Positions 35,099 through 48,500 are shown, counted from the stretch's first letter. The stretch is DNA of 64,000 bases from Gonatopus flavifemur (GCA_018340375.1 JAFFJZ010000001.1:69494001-69558000); one strand, 5' to 3'. Numbers and translations: made by a program. Notes: generated from the sequence alone by a model not told the origin.

Positions 35099-35727
35099 AT
35101 TTGAATTTAAATGTAAATTCAAGTTATATTTAAATCTCTTTCATTATTCTTTTCATTCAATTAAAATAAAGTTCTTGATTTCAAGTTTTCCAAATTTTAG
35201 TTTATATGGATCAACAAACTTATAGATTTTCGCCGAATCTGAGGGAATGTTGTACAGTGTTTTGTTTGAAATCAATCATCAGGGAGATTTTGTTGGCTCC
35301 AATGAGTTTCTTCAATGTAAAAACTAGACAATGTCCGCTGGATTTTTCAAATCCAATTTGATTTGGTTCGTTGGAATTTTATGAGTTTATCTAATCAAAA
35401 TTGTTTTCATCGGAGACTCCCATTGAGATTAAAAACAATTTCAATTTTCAAGCGATGCTTCCACTACAAAAAATAAAGTATAGGGCAAATGTATGGCAAA
35501 TGTCTAACAACTCGGATAAAATGAATGTGGAGAGTATTGAAAGTATGATGTATAATTTCAGGTAAAAATATATAATAAAAGTAGAAGCAGCAGTAAATTA
35601 TACAATAAACATGTACAATGTGTATAATAATCTTCATTACATTTCCCGTAAGTTTCGTTACATAATTTATTGCTGCACCTATTTTTATGGTATCCTTCTC
35701 TATGTTGATAGAAGGTTTAAAGTCAAT

Positions 35728-35915
35728 TAACGTGGGGGAAATTCATTTCCCTATATTTTGGGGGAATTTTCCTTCATTTGGAGAGGAATTCCCGTAGAAA
35801 AGAAGAAATTTCCTTCCAAATTGAAGAGAATTCCTACAAAATATAGGGGAGATGGATTTCTCCCACGTAAAGGAGATTCGCTGCCGCGGCAAAATTCCAC
35901 TTACTTTTTACAGTG
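35728..35915. mobile_element. CACTGTAAAAAGTAAGTGG element, copy 1
   Basis: The right end CCACTTACTTTTTACAGTG is clear. The interior repeats GGGGAAATTC, CCTATATTTTGGGGGAA and their inverses. A relative in opposite orientation is at 59257-59473. Confidence 0.5.
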
Positions 35916-36424
35916 TGGTTATATGCATTCTACAAACATCAGGGGTGGTTTTAAAGTTATTTCTGCTTTTGTGTTCACACTGGGAGAAAGGCCATGTTGA
36001 ATCGATTTGGAAACAAGCTCATCTAACATTGATGCCAAGTTCAAGTAACAGGGAAAACATATATAGGTGTCCCATGTCGTTTTTACTTGTAAAACATGCA
36101 GAAACAATTTGCTTCCAAGTTGAATTAACATGAATTTGGCTACATGGTAGGCGCAAGTCGGATCAACATATTATTTTTCCCAGTGCAGAGACGACATTGA
36201 TCGTTAACGGGTTCAAAAGACATGAGGTTTGAAATTTTTGATTTCGAATCAATTTGTATTTATACGTCAGTTGAAATGAAAATACTCCTCAATCTTGATT
36301 ATTTTGAAATCTTACACTGTTAGAAAATCTCTCAATTTTAATGGGAAAATCCATCAAGGTCGAACTCACAGTCGAATAATTTTTCTTTTTGATTTAACTT
36401 GATTCGAACATTTCGGAGAAAAAA

Positions 36425-36735
36425 AAATTCGCCGTGACAGCAAAATCTAATTTCTTTGGATCCTTTTTGCTGGAGCAGCGAATTTTTTGCAATGACAACA
36501 AACCATTTGCTATTACAGCAATCTTGTTAGTGATGATCTTGACAGTGATTTTTTGGCTGTGACAACAAAAAGTGTTTGCTATTTTGTATATAATACTGAA
36601 AATTTTGTCAGTCTAACGAAAAATTTGCTGCTCCGGTAAATGGTGTTGCTCTCTCAACAATACAATTAGCTGCGGCAATTCATTTTTGGCTATATCAGCA
36701 ACAAGATTCGCCATTCCGTGTCGAGGGGCTCTCAA
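36425..36735. repeat. Word-rich repeat: GCTGTGACAGCAAA type
   Basis: Starts AATTCGCCGTGACAGCAAAA; many TTTTGCTG / CAGCAAA words; ends near AGATTCGCCATTCCGTG. Confidence 0.45.
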
Positions 36736-37806
36736 TCATGCGTTTTAGTTACTCAAATATTTAATGAAACACCTATATCGAGAATTATTCCGCAACTTCA
36801 TGAAGAGTAGTTGAATTTAAAAATATCGTTGGATTAAAAAAAATAATCGTGAAATTTGAAAATGTTCCATGACAACGAATGTTAATTCACAAGGACCTTG
36901 TTTATGTGAATAGTTCCATAAGCATTATTTTTGCGGCACGTTAATGATAACGTGTAGGCTTTTCTGGTGGTTTTCTGGTTGAATAGGCACCTGCGTTTGA
37001 AATGGTGTTCAAGACATTGGTTAAAGCGCGTCTCTTTTCAAGGTATTCAAGGCATCTCATCCGACATTTTGTGTCATAGCTATGAGACAGAAGTAGTTCC
37101 TCATCTACACTACAGAGGTTTGAATTTGAATTGAGATTTTTTAACAGCGTAAAATTTCTTGCTGAGTTGATTTCTTGAATAATTGGGATATGAAATAAAA
37201 ATCCATGTCACAATTAAGTGATAGAATAAATTCGTGGAGTTACTAGATCTCTTTACTCAAAATATTCTGAAGAAAATTTGATAAAATGTAAAAAATCACC
37301 CTGCCAGATCTTATACCACCAGGAGATCTGGCTGCTCGATTTTATTCCATTTTATGAAATTTTCTTCGAGTATTTTGGATGGGGAGATCTAGTAATTCTA
37401 GGGTCTGCAGGAGATCCTTAAAAAACAATTTACATTCTTATGACCATCGATTTCAAGTACTCGTGGATGTTCAAAAATAAAATTGCAAATAATATAAGTG
37501 ATATCAAATCTCATAATCAATGATTTTCCATATAATTTATGACCATATCATTCAACGTCCTTATTCCTTTCCTTCCTCTTTCCTATTTCTGCAATCTTAA
37601 CTAGGTTTATATCTAATGATCCAAAGTGAGTTAACTCGCGTATAGTCTACACAGCATTTACGCCTGGTCAATAATGACTTTCAGGCAAAAGGTTATTCAA
37701 TTATAAAATATTCAACCAAATTCATACAAATTGAACAGCGTCCTACAGGTGACTATACAAATATCGGAGTATCAAATACTTTTTAACATCGTTTCTTTCG
37801 TCTTAC
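36736..37806. other. Intergenic, nothing supported
   Basis: 37215-37400 has an imperfect inverted pair around CCAGATCTTATACCACCAGG. It may precede the 37807 ORF; no promoter seen. Confidence 0.3.
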
Positions 37807-38247
37807 ATGCTAGTGGGTGTATTTATTGATATATCGGTAAACATAAAGGTAACAAATATTATAGATCTAATGAAAATCAAAAACATTACGTTTATCACAA
37901 ACAATTATGACTTTTACGAAACATATATAAAAACAATTGATTATTCTAAACATAAAAAACCAATAAATGAAGTTGATGTAATTTTTTCTTCGTTCAATTG
38001 TACAATTTTTGGATTGATTATTCATTCCATCATTTATCATCTAATATCAGGTAGCGAGGGGATATTTACATGGGCATATGTTTCTGTACATAAGAAAATA
38101 ATCATAACGATTTTAAGTGTAATACTTCATGAATTATTTCATTGGTTGAACTTTTTTGAATCCATTGCTAGCAAGGCAATAGAGTCTGAAATTAATTTAT
38201 TCCCTCGGAAAATATCAATTTTATGGAAAGGGCATTTATTTTTCTAG
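37807..38247 (+). CDS. Hypothetical AT-rich ORF, 146 codons, unrecognised
   Basis: One of the longest ORFs without clear exon identity, in a stretch with no obvious repeat. It reads open for 18 further codons upstream of the ATG. Codons are extremely A/T-ending and Ile/Asn/Lys-rich. Two hydrophobic segments are near residues 67-83 and 96-113. The second runs into HELFHWL, which happens to fit the HExxH zinc-peptidase pattern; the Ile/Phe-rich helices would equally suit a piece of an insect chemoreceptor. No donor or acceptor pair was convincing. It may be a decayed gene fragment or chance. Confidence 0.25.
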   Translation: MLVGVFIDISVNIKVTNIIDLMKIKNITFITNNYDFYETYIKTIDYSKHKKPINEVDVIFSSFNCTIFGLIIHSIIYHLISGSEGIFTWAYVSVHKKIIITILSVILHELFHWLNFFESIASKAIESEINLFPRKISILWKGHLFF

Positions 38248-39050
38248 TAATCAAACATGATATCCATATTTCAATATTCAATTTTTGTAATGACATTGAT
38301 GGTAATTCAATGAGCGATCAAATATCTTGCCATGTCTTGAGATGTCTCAAGGTTTTTTTCTGAGGATATCTCATTTGTTATACGTTAAAAATATGTTCTA
38401 AGATAGCTGATATATATCTAAAACATGTATCTTTGAGATATCTCAAAGGTGCCCACATGACAGTTTTGGAGCACTCTTTTGGATCATTCTGAAACATATC
38501 TTGAAGAATTCGGAAATATATCTTTTGGAAGTCGTCACGTGAGATTCCTAAAAGTTGTCTGAGGATATCTTTCAGAATTTTCATCGTTGTGAATAAATTT
38601 CAACTATCATAGCAAACAGTTTAGCATTTCAGCTTAATGAACTTCACTGAACACATTCAACTGAGGTAATTTAACGTATTCACTCACTCTCCGGCGTTAA
38701 CGATTGGACACTTGATCGTTGCAATCATAATGATACGCACCCCCATTTCATTCTGAGCTAATCTCGTAAAATCATATCCAGGACCGGATTGATCATATGG
38801 CAGTTTAGGAGTTTTACCGGTAGGCCGCACATGCGATGTTGCATGGGAAAAACAATTCAGCTGCAGCAATCAAGGGACTAGTACAGACACTGGCAAGCAT
38901 CAAAAACTCCTGCAGCTAAATCTTAGCTGTTATAGCAAATAGATCGACTACAAATACTAAATATTGTTGTTGCCCCTAGAATTCAGCTGCAAGAGCTAAT
39001 TTAATGACTGTCCATGTTCGTGCTGACTATTCGGCTGCAACAGTTCAACT
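38248..39050. other. Intergenic, worn word-rich repeats
   Basis: 38320-38585 repeats GAGATATCTCA and AAGATATC words. 38860-39060 repeats TTAGCTG / CAGCTGCA words. No gene. Confidence 0.35.
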
Positions 39051-39169
39051 TCCTTAACAGCACATCCACCGATTTCTACGTCGCATCTCTGTGGACTCCA
39101 CGTGAATAGAACGTGGATGTACGAAGATTCCACGTGAAGGCAACGTAGAAATGTCCGGCGCTGTACGGG
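39051..39169. repeat. ACGTGGA-word element, copy 1
   Basis: CAGCACATCCACCGATTTCT ... AAATGTCCGGCGCTGTACGGG. The interior alternates TCCACGTG, ACGTGGA and CTACGT words. The 49871 copy is its near reverse complement. Confidence 0.6.
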
Positions 39170-39795
39170 TTGTGTTTATACGTGTGGGCCATTGAACTAA
39201 TCACCAAAGAGTTGTTGTTGATAAGGATCGTTTTTTTATGTTTCCAATTTTCTCTACTTTTTGCTTGACTCAGGGCCCGTTTGATCTCCACGTTCCCGGA
39301 CCAAAATTGCTTTCCTAATCTGATCCTGATCAAACTTGGTGTTATAATCTTTCAAATTTACCATAAATAGTACTTAGATAAGTAACGAACATTGTAACAA
39401 TGAACAATAAAGAATCACTTACTCCACAATCCCCTCCCTTCCTCACAGTGGGCCACGGGTGACTGAACTGCTCAGTCACGCATGATCACCCCCGCTTACC
39501 CTATACAAGAGCCTTCGGAGTGGGACGCAGGCTCATACCGCCCTGAAGAAGCCAGCTGCAATGATGGCGAAACGTCGGCAACCAACCGATACAAGACGCT
39601 GCTCCACTCCGGAAGCTCAAAATTTATTGAATTTTATATAAATATGGTAAAACCAGCCAGCCCCGTACAGCACAACCACCGATCCTCCACCTACACGGAA
39701 AAAATGAAACAGCAATGGTTACTGTGAATCGCAGTAATTCATTGAAAAAAAATGAAAAATCAAATTCACGCCGTTCATTACTGCATCTCCTCCCA

Positions 39796-40620
39796 CCCTA
39801 GTAGAAATTTGACAGGGAATTCCCTATTAGAAGTATGGCCCTCGTAAGGCTGCAATAGGGAACTCCTAATTAAGGAAGACTTTCAATTACCTTATCACGT
39901 CCTGACATCGCATCCTGTTTAGGACCTTACAACAATGTAACGCAAGGTTGTTGACAGGTCCCAGTCAGATTTTCCCTTTCAGTACCTCAGATATGGTATT
40001 CCTATCAGAACCTGATCAGGATTGCCTTGACTCATCCGTATTTGAATTGTGAGGTAGTTGTCAAGATATCTTAATCAGGACCTGACCAGGATTGCCTTGG
40101 CTCATCCGTATTTCAATCATGTGATAATCGACAAGACAGCCGAATCAGGACCTGATCAATTCAGAACGATGAATGTATCAAACTATTCAGAATTTTCAGA
40201 GGACTCATTAGAAATTTACCTGTTTTTTTTAAATGTTCAACTGAGGTCTATTTGGATCATCAGTAAAATTTCTTCTGTTGGGGGAGTTTCAAAAAATTTT
40301 ATTAAAAGTGAATTCCATGAAAATTGAATTGAATGTTAGAATATAGCTTAGATGAGGTCGTGATTGGGAATTCCGCTACCACCCAGATCAGGTCCTGATT
40401 GGGAATTCAATTACTACCCTGATCAGATCTTGATTGGGAAACGTTTGGTTTTCCTGATCAGAACCTTGTCTTTTCCCTGCGTTACATTTTCGTCAGGGCC
40501 TTATCAGATACTCAAGTCAGGCCCTGAACGGAAATCAGGCTTGCCTGATCTGGGGGGAGAGAGTTGCAGAAAATCTTACGTAATCTCATCAGGGGGGGCT
40601 TAAGAAATCCTCAAAAATGC
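39796..40620. repeat. CCTGATCAGG-word region
   Basis: Begins CCCTAGTAGAAATTTGACAG like the 46429 element and contains many CAGGACCTGATCAGGA words to about 40600; no clear right end. Confidence 0.45.
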
Positions 40621-41097
40621 CTCACGTGATCAATGGACGGCCCCTTAGCAGTGATGTTTTTGCTGTGTCAGCTACATTGATCGCCATTTAAACTGAGTGA
40701 GTAGCTGTGACAGCTGATAATCGCTCATCTTCAATTTTTCGCTATCCAAGTATTAAGACATTATGTTTTCCGTGTATTTGCTAAACTTTTATTGTCTTTC
40801 ATCTTGCGAACAAAATAATAAGTCTTCCATAGTAAACAAAAGTCCTCAATCATCCAATATCTGAAATTCGTATTGTGGGAGTATTTGAAAGATTATTTTC
40901 AGCAAGTATAAATGATTTGCACGAATAAATGATTCCAATGGCAACAATAGGATTGCTAGAATCATGCTTGTCATGGTTTTCAGAAAACACTCATGAACTC
41001 GATCATCATTTACAGTTTCGATAAATTCAAGAAACATATTATGAATAGCAACTTATATTTAGTATATTTTTTGAGAAGTATTTATTTTATATTACAC

Positions 41098-41780
41098 GTG
41101 GAAAAGACAATTCGCTGTGATAGCGAAATTTGATTTTGCTGCGTATCTTTTACTAGAGTAGCAAGATTTGTGCTGTGACAGTAAAGAATGTTGACTTCTG
41201 CAGGAAAATTTGTTTGCCATCCCGAGAAAAAATGATTTAGATCTAAGTGGATCTAATTAGATCTCGTTAGATCTGAAAAATGGAAAATGTAGATCTATTT
41301 AGATCTAGACAGATCTGGTTAGATCTACATAGATCTAAATCACAAAAAATTTCATATTAATTAATCGAAATTTGCGTGCATCTACTGCCCATTTTCTTCA
41401 CTTTTAGATGGTTTTTAAGAACTACATATTTTCGAAAAAAATCAATTAGATCTCCGTAGATCTAAATAGATCTAAATCGGCCCACAGAGCATGAATTTTT
41501 CCATTTTTTAGATCTAAGGAGATCTAATCCATTAGATCTAATTAGATCTAAATCATTTTTTCTCGGGATTCTATATACATATAATACCGAAAAGTTGCTG
41601 GAGGAGTGAAAATTTGTTGCTGCCATAGCTATAAGAATCAGGGACGTTTAACTATAGCTGAACAGATTGCTGTGATAGCGAATAGTTTACTACAAATTTT
41701 GCTACTCGAGCAAAAGGGATCCAAGAAAATTAGATTTCGCTGTCACAACGAAAATTCAACCGAATGACGATGAAAAATTT
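41098..41780. mobile_element. GCTGTGACAGC element hosting the AGATCT element
   Basis: Left ACAATTCGCTGTGATAGCGA and right TTTCGCTGTCACAACGAA are inverted; the interior has TTTGCTGT/ACAGCAA words. It is interrupted by 41221-41567. Confidence 0.5.
41221..41567. mobile_element. CCC...GGG element filled with AGATCT words (347 bp), AT duplication
   Basis: CCCGAGAAAAAATGATTTAG and its inverse AATCATTTTTTCTCGGG; AT on both sides. TTAGATCTAA and AGATCTA words recur about twenty times, clustered at both ends. Confidence 0.8.
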
Positions 41781-42012
41781 TATTTTCCTTAGAAGATCAT
41801 TCGGAATTCAGCTCATAAAACATTTCGAATTTCCACACGTGAGAATGTAATTATAACTTGACCAATTATTCGATGAAGAATGTATCTGAAATTTCTCAGA
41901 GGACGGACATTTCAGTTTGAAAAGAATCCTGAAATATCAAGTAAAACATTCTAAAAATTTCAGACTCTTTTATAAATTTGAATAATCACAAATGAGAAAC
42001 AAAATTATTTAA

Positions 42013-42198
42013 TTGCTCTTATCCCCGATAGAATTTTATGCAAAATATAAGAAACAATATGAAACGAAGTACATTCAATGCTGTATTGCTTCCTTATATC
42101 CTACGTCAAATTATTGGGATTTGCATTGGCTGATATCATATTGTTTACGATATTACGCCAGCTTACTCGTAAAGCTTTTGTCCAGAAGATTTACATGA
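42013..42198 (+). other. Short protein-like ORF, unrecognised
   Basis: A 61-codon ORF after a possible acceptor (CCCGATAG). It is Tyr/Leu-rich with a hydrophobic stretch LLVKLLSRR. A second frame of the same stretch also reads TFNAVLLPYILRQIIGICIG before a stop. It may be a decayed exon; no family is recognised. Confidence 0.12.
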
Positions 42199-42299
42199 GA
42201 TGCTTGTTATTACAATACCCATTTGAATTATGATTATTTCAAGGTTTTGTCTGTAGAGACACATGAAATTTTCATTCACAGTATATCTATATGCATTAC

Positions 42300-42321
42300 A
42301 TATATATATATATATATAGAA
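42300..42321. repeat. (TA)n microsatellite
   Basis: A short run of alternating TA, about ten units. Confidence 0.8.
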
Positions 42322-42756
42322 ATATTGTTAATGTAAATTTCCTGTGTCCCGAGATGCAGCCTTACACAAATAATCTTAGTATATTTCTTTCATATTTTAC
42401 GTCTGATAAGATGAGTTATAATAATCAAAGATACAAAGATGAACGGCGATAGAATTTTATAGTTAAAACAATTTTCATCAAGTTTATGTATATAAAAATA
42501 TGTGTTAAGTTATGCGCAAACATTGGTTTGTTCAGTTTTATGTTCAATAAATACTATCAAATGAAAAAGGAAAAAATATGAAAAATTAAATTTTCTTATG
42601 TAAAAATCAGGATATCGGATGGATATAAATACGTATTATAACAATCTGCGTTATACACAGGCAAATTTATTGAGATTGGAAATTCAAATTCGTACACTGT
42701 TAGAAACAGAATTCATAATGAAATATTGAATTCAATGATATAATTCTTAATGCTAA

Positions 42757-42864
42757 CCCTACAAACAATGATTACTGGCGTTTCAATGGGCCGCTGATGG
42801 CTCGGCAATGCCGTTGAAGAGCCGTCACTGGCCCTTTGAAACTCCAGCAGTCGTGTTTGCTGGG
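42757..42864. mobile_element. CCC...GGG mini-element (108 bp), AA duplication
   Basis: CCCTACAAACAATGATTACT ... AGTCGTGTTTGCTGGG with AA on both sides; interior GGCTCGGCAATGCCG. Relatives at 54183 and 35020. Confidence 0.7.
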
Positions 42865-43349
42865 AAGAATTTCATTCTGAATGTTAAGAATTTCCTTCTT
42901 AATTTCAATCAAATATTTGTGAAATTTAATAAATAATTATTACATTTCAGTAAGAAATTGTGGAATTTCATTACTCATATTCAATTCAAGAATCAGTATT
43001 AAATTTAATATGAAAATATCCTGTCAAGAAATTCCAGCTGGGATTCGAGCATTCTAAAACATACTTCATGTTGATCATTTGCGAGGGTATACAATTTCCT
43101 GGTGAGCATAACACTGGTTTTACAAGTAAAGTAGTATCAAATTTTGATCAAGATTTCATAAAAATCAATAAAAGAATCCATTTTGTCAAGAATCTATCGA
43201 TTCCATCGATTTCCTCATCTCTAAAATCAATGTTATGCTCACCGGGAAATGGTATTCCTTCGCAAAGGAACGACATGAGGTATTTTTCAGAACGCAATTC
43301 AACTCGAAACTCGCGGTCCCAAAAAAAACAGGCGGATTTTGCGGTCACT

Positions 43350-43556
43350 CTTTACCTGCGTTTCCAGCTGGGATCCCTCATTTCCAGGTGGAATCCCAGC
43401 TAGAATTTCACCTCCAACGTGGGATTTCAGTTGGAATTTCTAATCCCAGGTGGAATCCCAGTTGTAACTGGAAATCCAACATGGAATCCAGTTGGGATTC
43501 TGGATTCCAAGTGGAGTCTTAGCTGGCAACGCAGGTAAATTTCGGATCTGGAATCC
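43350..43556. repeat. CAGCTGGGAT-word element
   Basis: TTTACCTGCGTTTCCAGCTG ... AGCTGGCAACGCAGGTAAA. The interior is about a dozen copies of TCCCAGxTGGAAT-type words in both orientations. Confidence 0.6.
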
Positions 43557-43630
43557 CAGCTGGATTTTTGTGACAGGGTATATTTCATAAAGAATTTCGT
43601 ATTAAATTCAAGAACTTTTCTAACAGTGTA

Positions 43631-45351
43631 GTTTTCATCCACACAACTTTGTAATATCTTTCCTACATTTTTCATTGTTTAGACCAATGTTATCCTTGTA
43701 TTTTACCAATGAAGACGTTGAATCTCACAAATCTTTCCTTTTTCATGCATTACTTGAAAAAAATTCTCCTAAATGAATGAAACGATTGAAAAGAAGATTC
43801 ATTGGCTTTGTTTTCCAGTAGATTAACTCTGGCAGATCTATTTTCCGTAAAAATCGTGTATGGAATGTATTACGCCATATATGATTTGTACTAAGATTAG
43901 TATTTGAAGTCTACACTTCTTTTGTCGAACATTGAATTCACACAGAGGAGGTATTGTACCCACATAAATTTCAGAGCTTGATATAATTTCTTTGAGGTAT
44001 GCAAAACAATCTTCAAATACTCTTAAACTTTCATAGATTTGATAACATCCGTATAGAATTGATAGCATTTATGATGGGTACGATACATTCGATGTGATGT
44101 ACTCTAAAGATCAAGAGCAGAGTAAAGCATTGATGGAATTAGCCTTGATTTCATTCTACGATACAGATGATACCTATTTGTCAATTTCTTGTTCTTCAAA
44201 TTGTACACCGCTGATGGTGATGCAAAATCGCGAACGGAATTGATTCTCTTTTCTTTATGGACCAAGTATTTGGTTTTTATCAATTTTTATAAAATATCGA
44301 TCAACATTTTATGTGGTGTGCATGAAAAACTATCAATTCTATGAAGAATTGACATCACCGTCGTGACGAGTGTGACTAATCTCAGATAAATGATGATGTT
44401 CATCAAGCATAAATGCATCATGTTTCCTCCAATCATTCACTTGAAGTTTGAATTGTTTATAAAAACGAAAAAAAAAATTCAAACCCTACAAAATTCGATG
44501 AATCATCGATGTTTATCTTTTCGAATTAACTCCTTGGAAATGAAAACATGGTTTAAAGAATGTACCGCAAGATTTTGGGTCTTCATCAAGCCCCAAAGCT
44601 GTTATAACAACAGCTGAGTATTCAATTATTCGGTTATCAATTCGTTTCAATAAAAGATTCAAACTTCCGCTGAAATATGTGAACATATGTACCGGATTTG
44701 ATGTAATTTTCATATGTTTATTTTGAAACTACATAAAATCCTTGTCATATACGAATAATTCATGTACTCTATAAATTTCATGGAGTGAAATTCAGTTCCA
44801 AGTTGCAATCCCTCATCTCATTGGAAGACTTGAAATTGAAATAATACATTATTTCATTTATTCAACGTGGAATGAAATTAAAGACACTTCTCTTTTATTT
44901 GCTCCATTTCCAAGAGTCCTTATCAACACTTTGGAAACGCTGCCGCGATGTTCCCCAAATATTTGGTGGCAGCAAAGTCCCACCAGCAACAGGGAACTTT
45001 TCATCCTGATTTGCGATATTTCTTACAGTTAATGAAATAGCGAAAATCAATCAATTGTGTTTTGCGATGAATTAGAATCACCAGTTGATTCGACTCGACG
45101 AATAATCAATTCATAAATTCAGTTGAATATTTTATCGATACTTCTATTAATCTTTTGAAACTCTTCCCCGAAGAAGAGCAAATAAATAGGTACTTATTTC
45201 GAAGAACCCGTCTTCTTCAGCAAATTTTCTTTCTATTGAATTGAATTCTTCTCTACAACGATGTCTAATAATTACAAAAACACCCACTATATTCGCTCTA
45301 ACAGAGATACACTTGAAACCGAGCGCCATGTACAATCACAACCTCACTGTC
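43631..45351. other. SerT 3' flank and intergenic DNA
   Basis: Expected to hold the SerT 3' UTR; minus-strand AATAAA at 44894 and 44857. No gene or RNA recognised. Confidence 0.35.
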
Positions 45352-45558
45352 CTAAACTGTCTCTGGAGGTGGATCCCCGTTGACCTTCTGGTAGGGTTGG
45401 ATCATAACTTCAGTTTGTTCTTTTGTCAATTCTTGTTCTTGTTTCGTCATCTCTTGATCGACAATCAGGCTTCTACGTATTGATCCATTCGCCAACGACG
45501 AGATGTCAGCGTTTCTCTGTTGGGTGTCTCTCCACGGTGTCGTTAGAATTTTTATTCT
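45352..45558 (-). CDS. SerT: SerT last coding exon: cytoplasmic C-terminal tail and stop
   Basis: Acceptor TTATAG, then [16 protein letters not shown], the SERT-type tail, and a Q/E-rich hydrophilic end ([24 protein letters not shown]) to TAG at 45354-45352. AATAAA signals on the minus strand are at 44894-44899 and 44857-44862; the true 3' end is not shown. Confidence 0.9.
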   Translation of the reverse strand, partial: RIKILTTPWRDTQQRNADISSLANGSIRRSLIVDQEMTKQEQELTKEQTEVMIQPYQKVNGDPPPETV

Positions 45559-48500
45559 CTATAAGTCAGAAAATTTGAAACAAAATCATTCTGATTATCT
45601 TTATGGTGGGGTTTAGGTGGAGAAGAAGTGAGAGAAAGTATTTTAGGAAAACTGGAAAAGAGAATAACCAGGAATGAAGTTGAATGTGGATTACCTTAGT
45701 GGAAATCACTCTAGTTATTCTCCAGGCCATTATGAGGCCTCGCAAATGCCTGGTGAGGCCTTGTGATGGCCTAGAGACTGGCTTGAGTATTTATATGAAA
45801 CAAATCGGGTATTCACAATACTCATACACGAGAATGATCAGGATCAAATGATACGCTAAGAGCAAAAGTGACTTGCAAATACAGAATTGAGTTGTGCGTT
45901 GGTTTGTTTTTGCTCGAGCTTTTCAGTGTTTCGTTTTTGCCCGGAGATTGCTGTGGTTGCTCTTTTGTTCCGAATTAGAAGTGTATCGCTTTTGCTCGGA
46001 ACTTTTAATGTTCCGTCCTTGCTCTCGAAAGTTCCTGTCCTGTTTTTGCTTGACAACAATTATTGGGGTGTCACTTTGGCTCTTAGCGTATCAAATATTC
46101 TCAGATGTATTGGAAACTGTTATACCGCAGTATTCGTCCTCATATCTTTATGTTTATGATTATCCGATAGAAAAGTCCCTTTGTGTCTTACACAAATATT
46201 TATTCGAGGTTTAGAATCGAGGATTTTTTCGAAAAACTTATTCGGATGTCGATTTCGAAGATCCACATTTAGAAAATTATGAATTTTGTGTGAAAGCAAA
46301 TACAATTATTGGTCACTGAAAAGTGATATTTGGTTGAAAATTTGAGTTCAACTAAAGTGCTTCCAGTCGTTCCAAATCAATTTCATGAACTTTCTGGAGA
46401 CTGATAATAAGTTTTATTATTTCGTGTACCCTAGTAGAAATTTGTCAGGCATTCCATATTTTTAATGAAGTCCTGATCAGGTTAGAATCCGGAAACCGTG
46501 AATAAGGAAAATCTTATGAGATCCTTACAAGGTTCTTACCTGATTTCCCTAATAAGATTCAAATAGGAAGCGAAATAGGGAAAGACCGTAAAAAAATCTG
46601 ATCAGGGCCTGATCGGGAATCAGACATGCCTCGTCAGGCCCTGGTATTTTCCTATCCAAAATTTCTATTAGGGTACTAAGAAAACTGTTCAGTTGCCCTA
46701 GCCAAACAGAGCATGGAATAGAAAATTCAGTCGCCCGAACTGAAATATCGGTTGTTTCAATAAACATTTCCAGTTGAAGAAACTAATATACAGTTGAGCC
46801 AACTGAATTTCTTATTTGAGAGCGTATTTCACTCATTTTTTAGCCACGGCAACTAAACATTTTTCTCAGTGTAGTCTCAATAGCAATATTCATTGTGGAA
46901 ATTACTATCCGGATTAGTTAAGTTTACAATAAAATAGTACCTATAACCATTGATCCTTTCTTTTCCTTCCCCAACTATTACTAGTAATTTACTATTTTTT
47001 TTTCTCTTAGTTTACTTGTATGCATTTTCAATGAAAAGGGAGACAATATTAAATCCAAAATACCTTGAAGTGCATAAAAATGCTGTATGAGAAAACATTG
47101 ATTAAATTCAGAAAAAGTGGTCAAAAATGAGGAATCATATAACTCCATCGGAAAAAATTAAGTTCATCCCTAGCATGTACTAATTACCCGAGCAGAAAAA
47201 TTGTATGAGCTTGATCGGGCAGTGATAGAGGGCTCACCTGATTTTGCCACACCCGATGTGGTCCTGGTGAGGCCATGATTTGGTAGGCCTGATTACCCGG
47301 AAAAAATTGGTGATCCAAATTTTCGTTGCCTAGTATGTCACTTTTGGACGAGGCACAAATCCGAGAAGAATTCATACACTGAATTTTAATAATTCATTGA
47401 CTTTGTCCATGATTTCACCGATGGAATTCACTTTTCATTTTGATTGTCGAAATAATGGAAAGAGTCAACGAATTATTAAAATCCAGTGTACGAATCTTTC
47501 TGGAATTTGTGCTCCGTCCCAAAGTGACAGCCTAGTCAACGAAAATTTGGATCACTAATTTTTTCCGTGTAGGGTTAACCAGATCGGGCCCTGCTAGGTT
47601 TGTAATTTGGCATGCCTTATCATAATTCATTACATCGGGCTCTGATACAACGGTGCGTTACATTCCATATCAGAGCTTGATTTGAGATAAAGTTTCCCAG
47701 ATCTGGTTCTGATCGAACATCCAATATGAATTTCTACTCGGGTATGGCCTCACTTTGGCCAGGTGTTGAGCCCATCCTGGACCAGTTTAGGCCATATTGT
47801 ACACGCATGTTAGGGATCACTGTGATGTGCCAACGAGTATAAATTTTACCTCAACAAAGGATCCAGGAGTAACGATAATGAAATAAATAGCCATTCCGGG
47901 TATTGTGAGGAATGAAGATGACGCTATTGCCCATCCTAAAACGTTCGCCCACGTGGGATACACGTATTCCTCGTAAGATAATGGCTCGTATCCCATAAGA
48001 CCGTAAGCTATGATGAACTGAAAAAATAAAACAATGATTAAAAAATCAGCAGATATCTGTTACATATATTTTTATTAAGAGCATCCCATAGATCTTGAAG
48101 TTACTGGATCTCTACCTCAACCATCCAAAGATAACTTGATCAAATGGACAAATTCAACTAGCCACATTTTTTTAGTGTGGAATAAAGTGTAGTCGATTTT
48201 TTTCATTCTATCGAGTCATCTTTGAGTGATATGGCACACTGTAAAAGATAATTGTGGAATTTTCCCTCAAAAAATGATGGCAGCAAAGTTCCTCCATAGA
48301 TGGGGAATTTTTTACCATAATTTGGTGGACTTCTCTTTCATTTATAGGGAATTCAACACTCAAAGAACAAAATAGTACCTCAAAGTGGTGGAAAAATCCC
48401 TCATTTTTAATCTTTAATAGAAAATTGGAGAATATTTCTTAAAATCTAAGGATTTTTTTTAAGTTCGTAATAAACATAAAACAGTTCAGATTTCTCTTGA

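Larger units (their letters stand above)
42695..43628. mobile_element. CACTGTTAGAAA element, TA duplication, with nested repeats
   Basis: CACTGTTAGAAACAGAATTC ... AACTTTTCTAACAGTG, TA on both sides. The AATTTAATxAATAATTATT parts also pair. Nested are the 108-bp element at 42757, a TTTGCGAGGGTATACAATT-armed pair (43077-43267) and the CAGCTGG element at 43350. Confidence 0.6.

Noticed and set aside
42300..42321. TATA promoter
   Set aside because: A simple TA microsatellite without an associated coding start.
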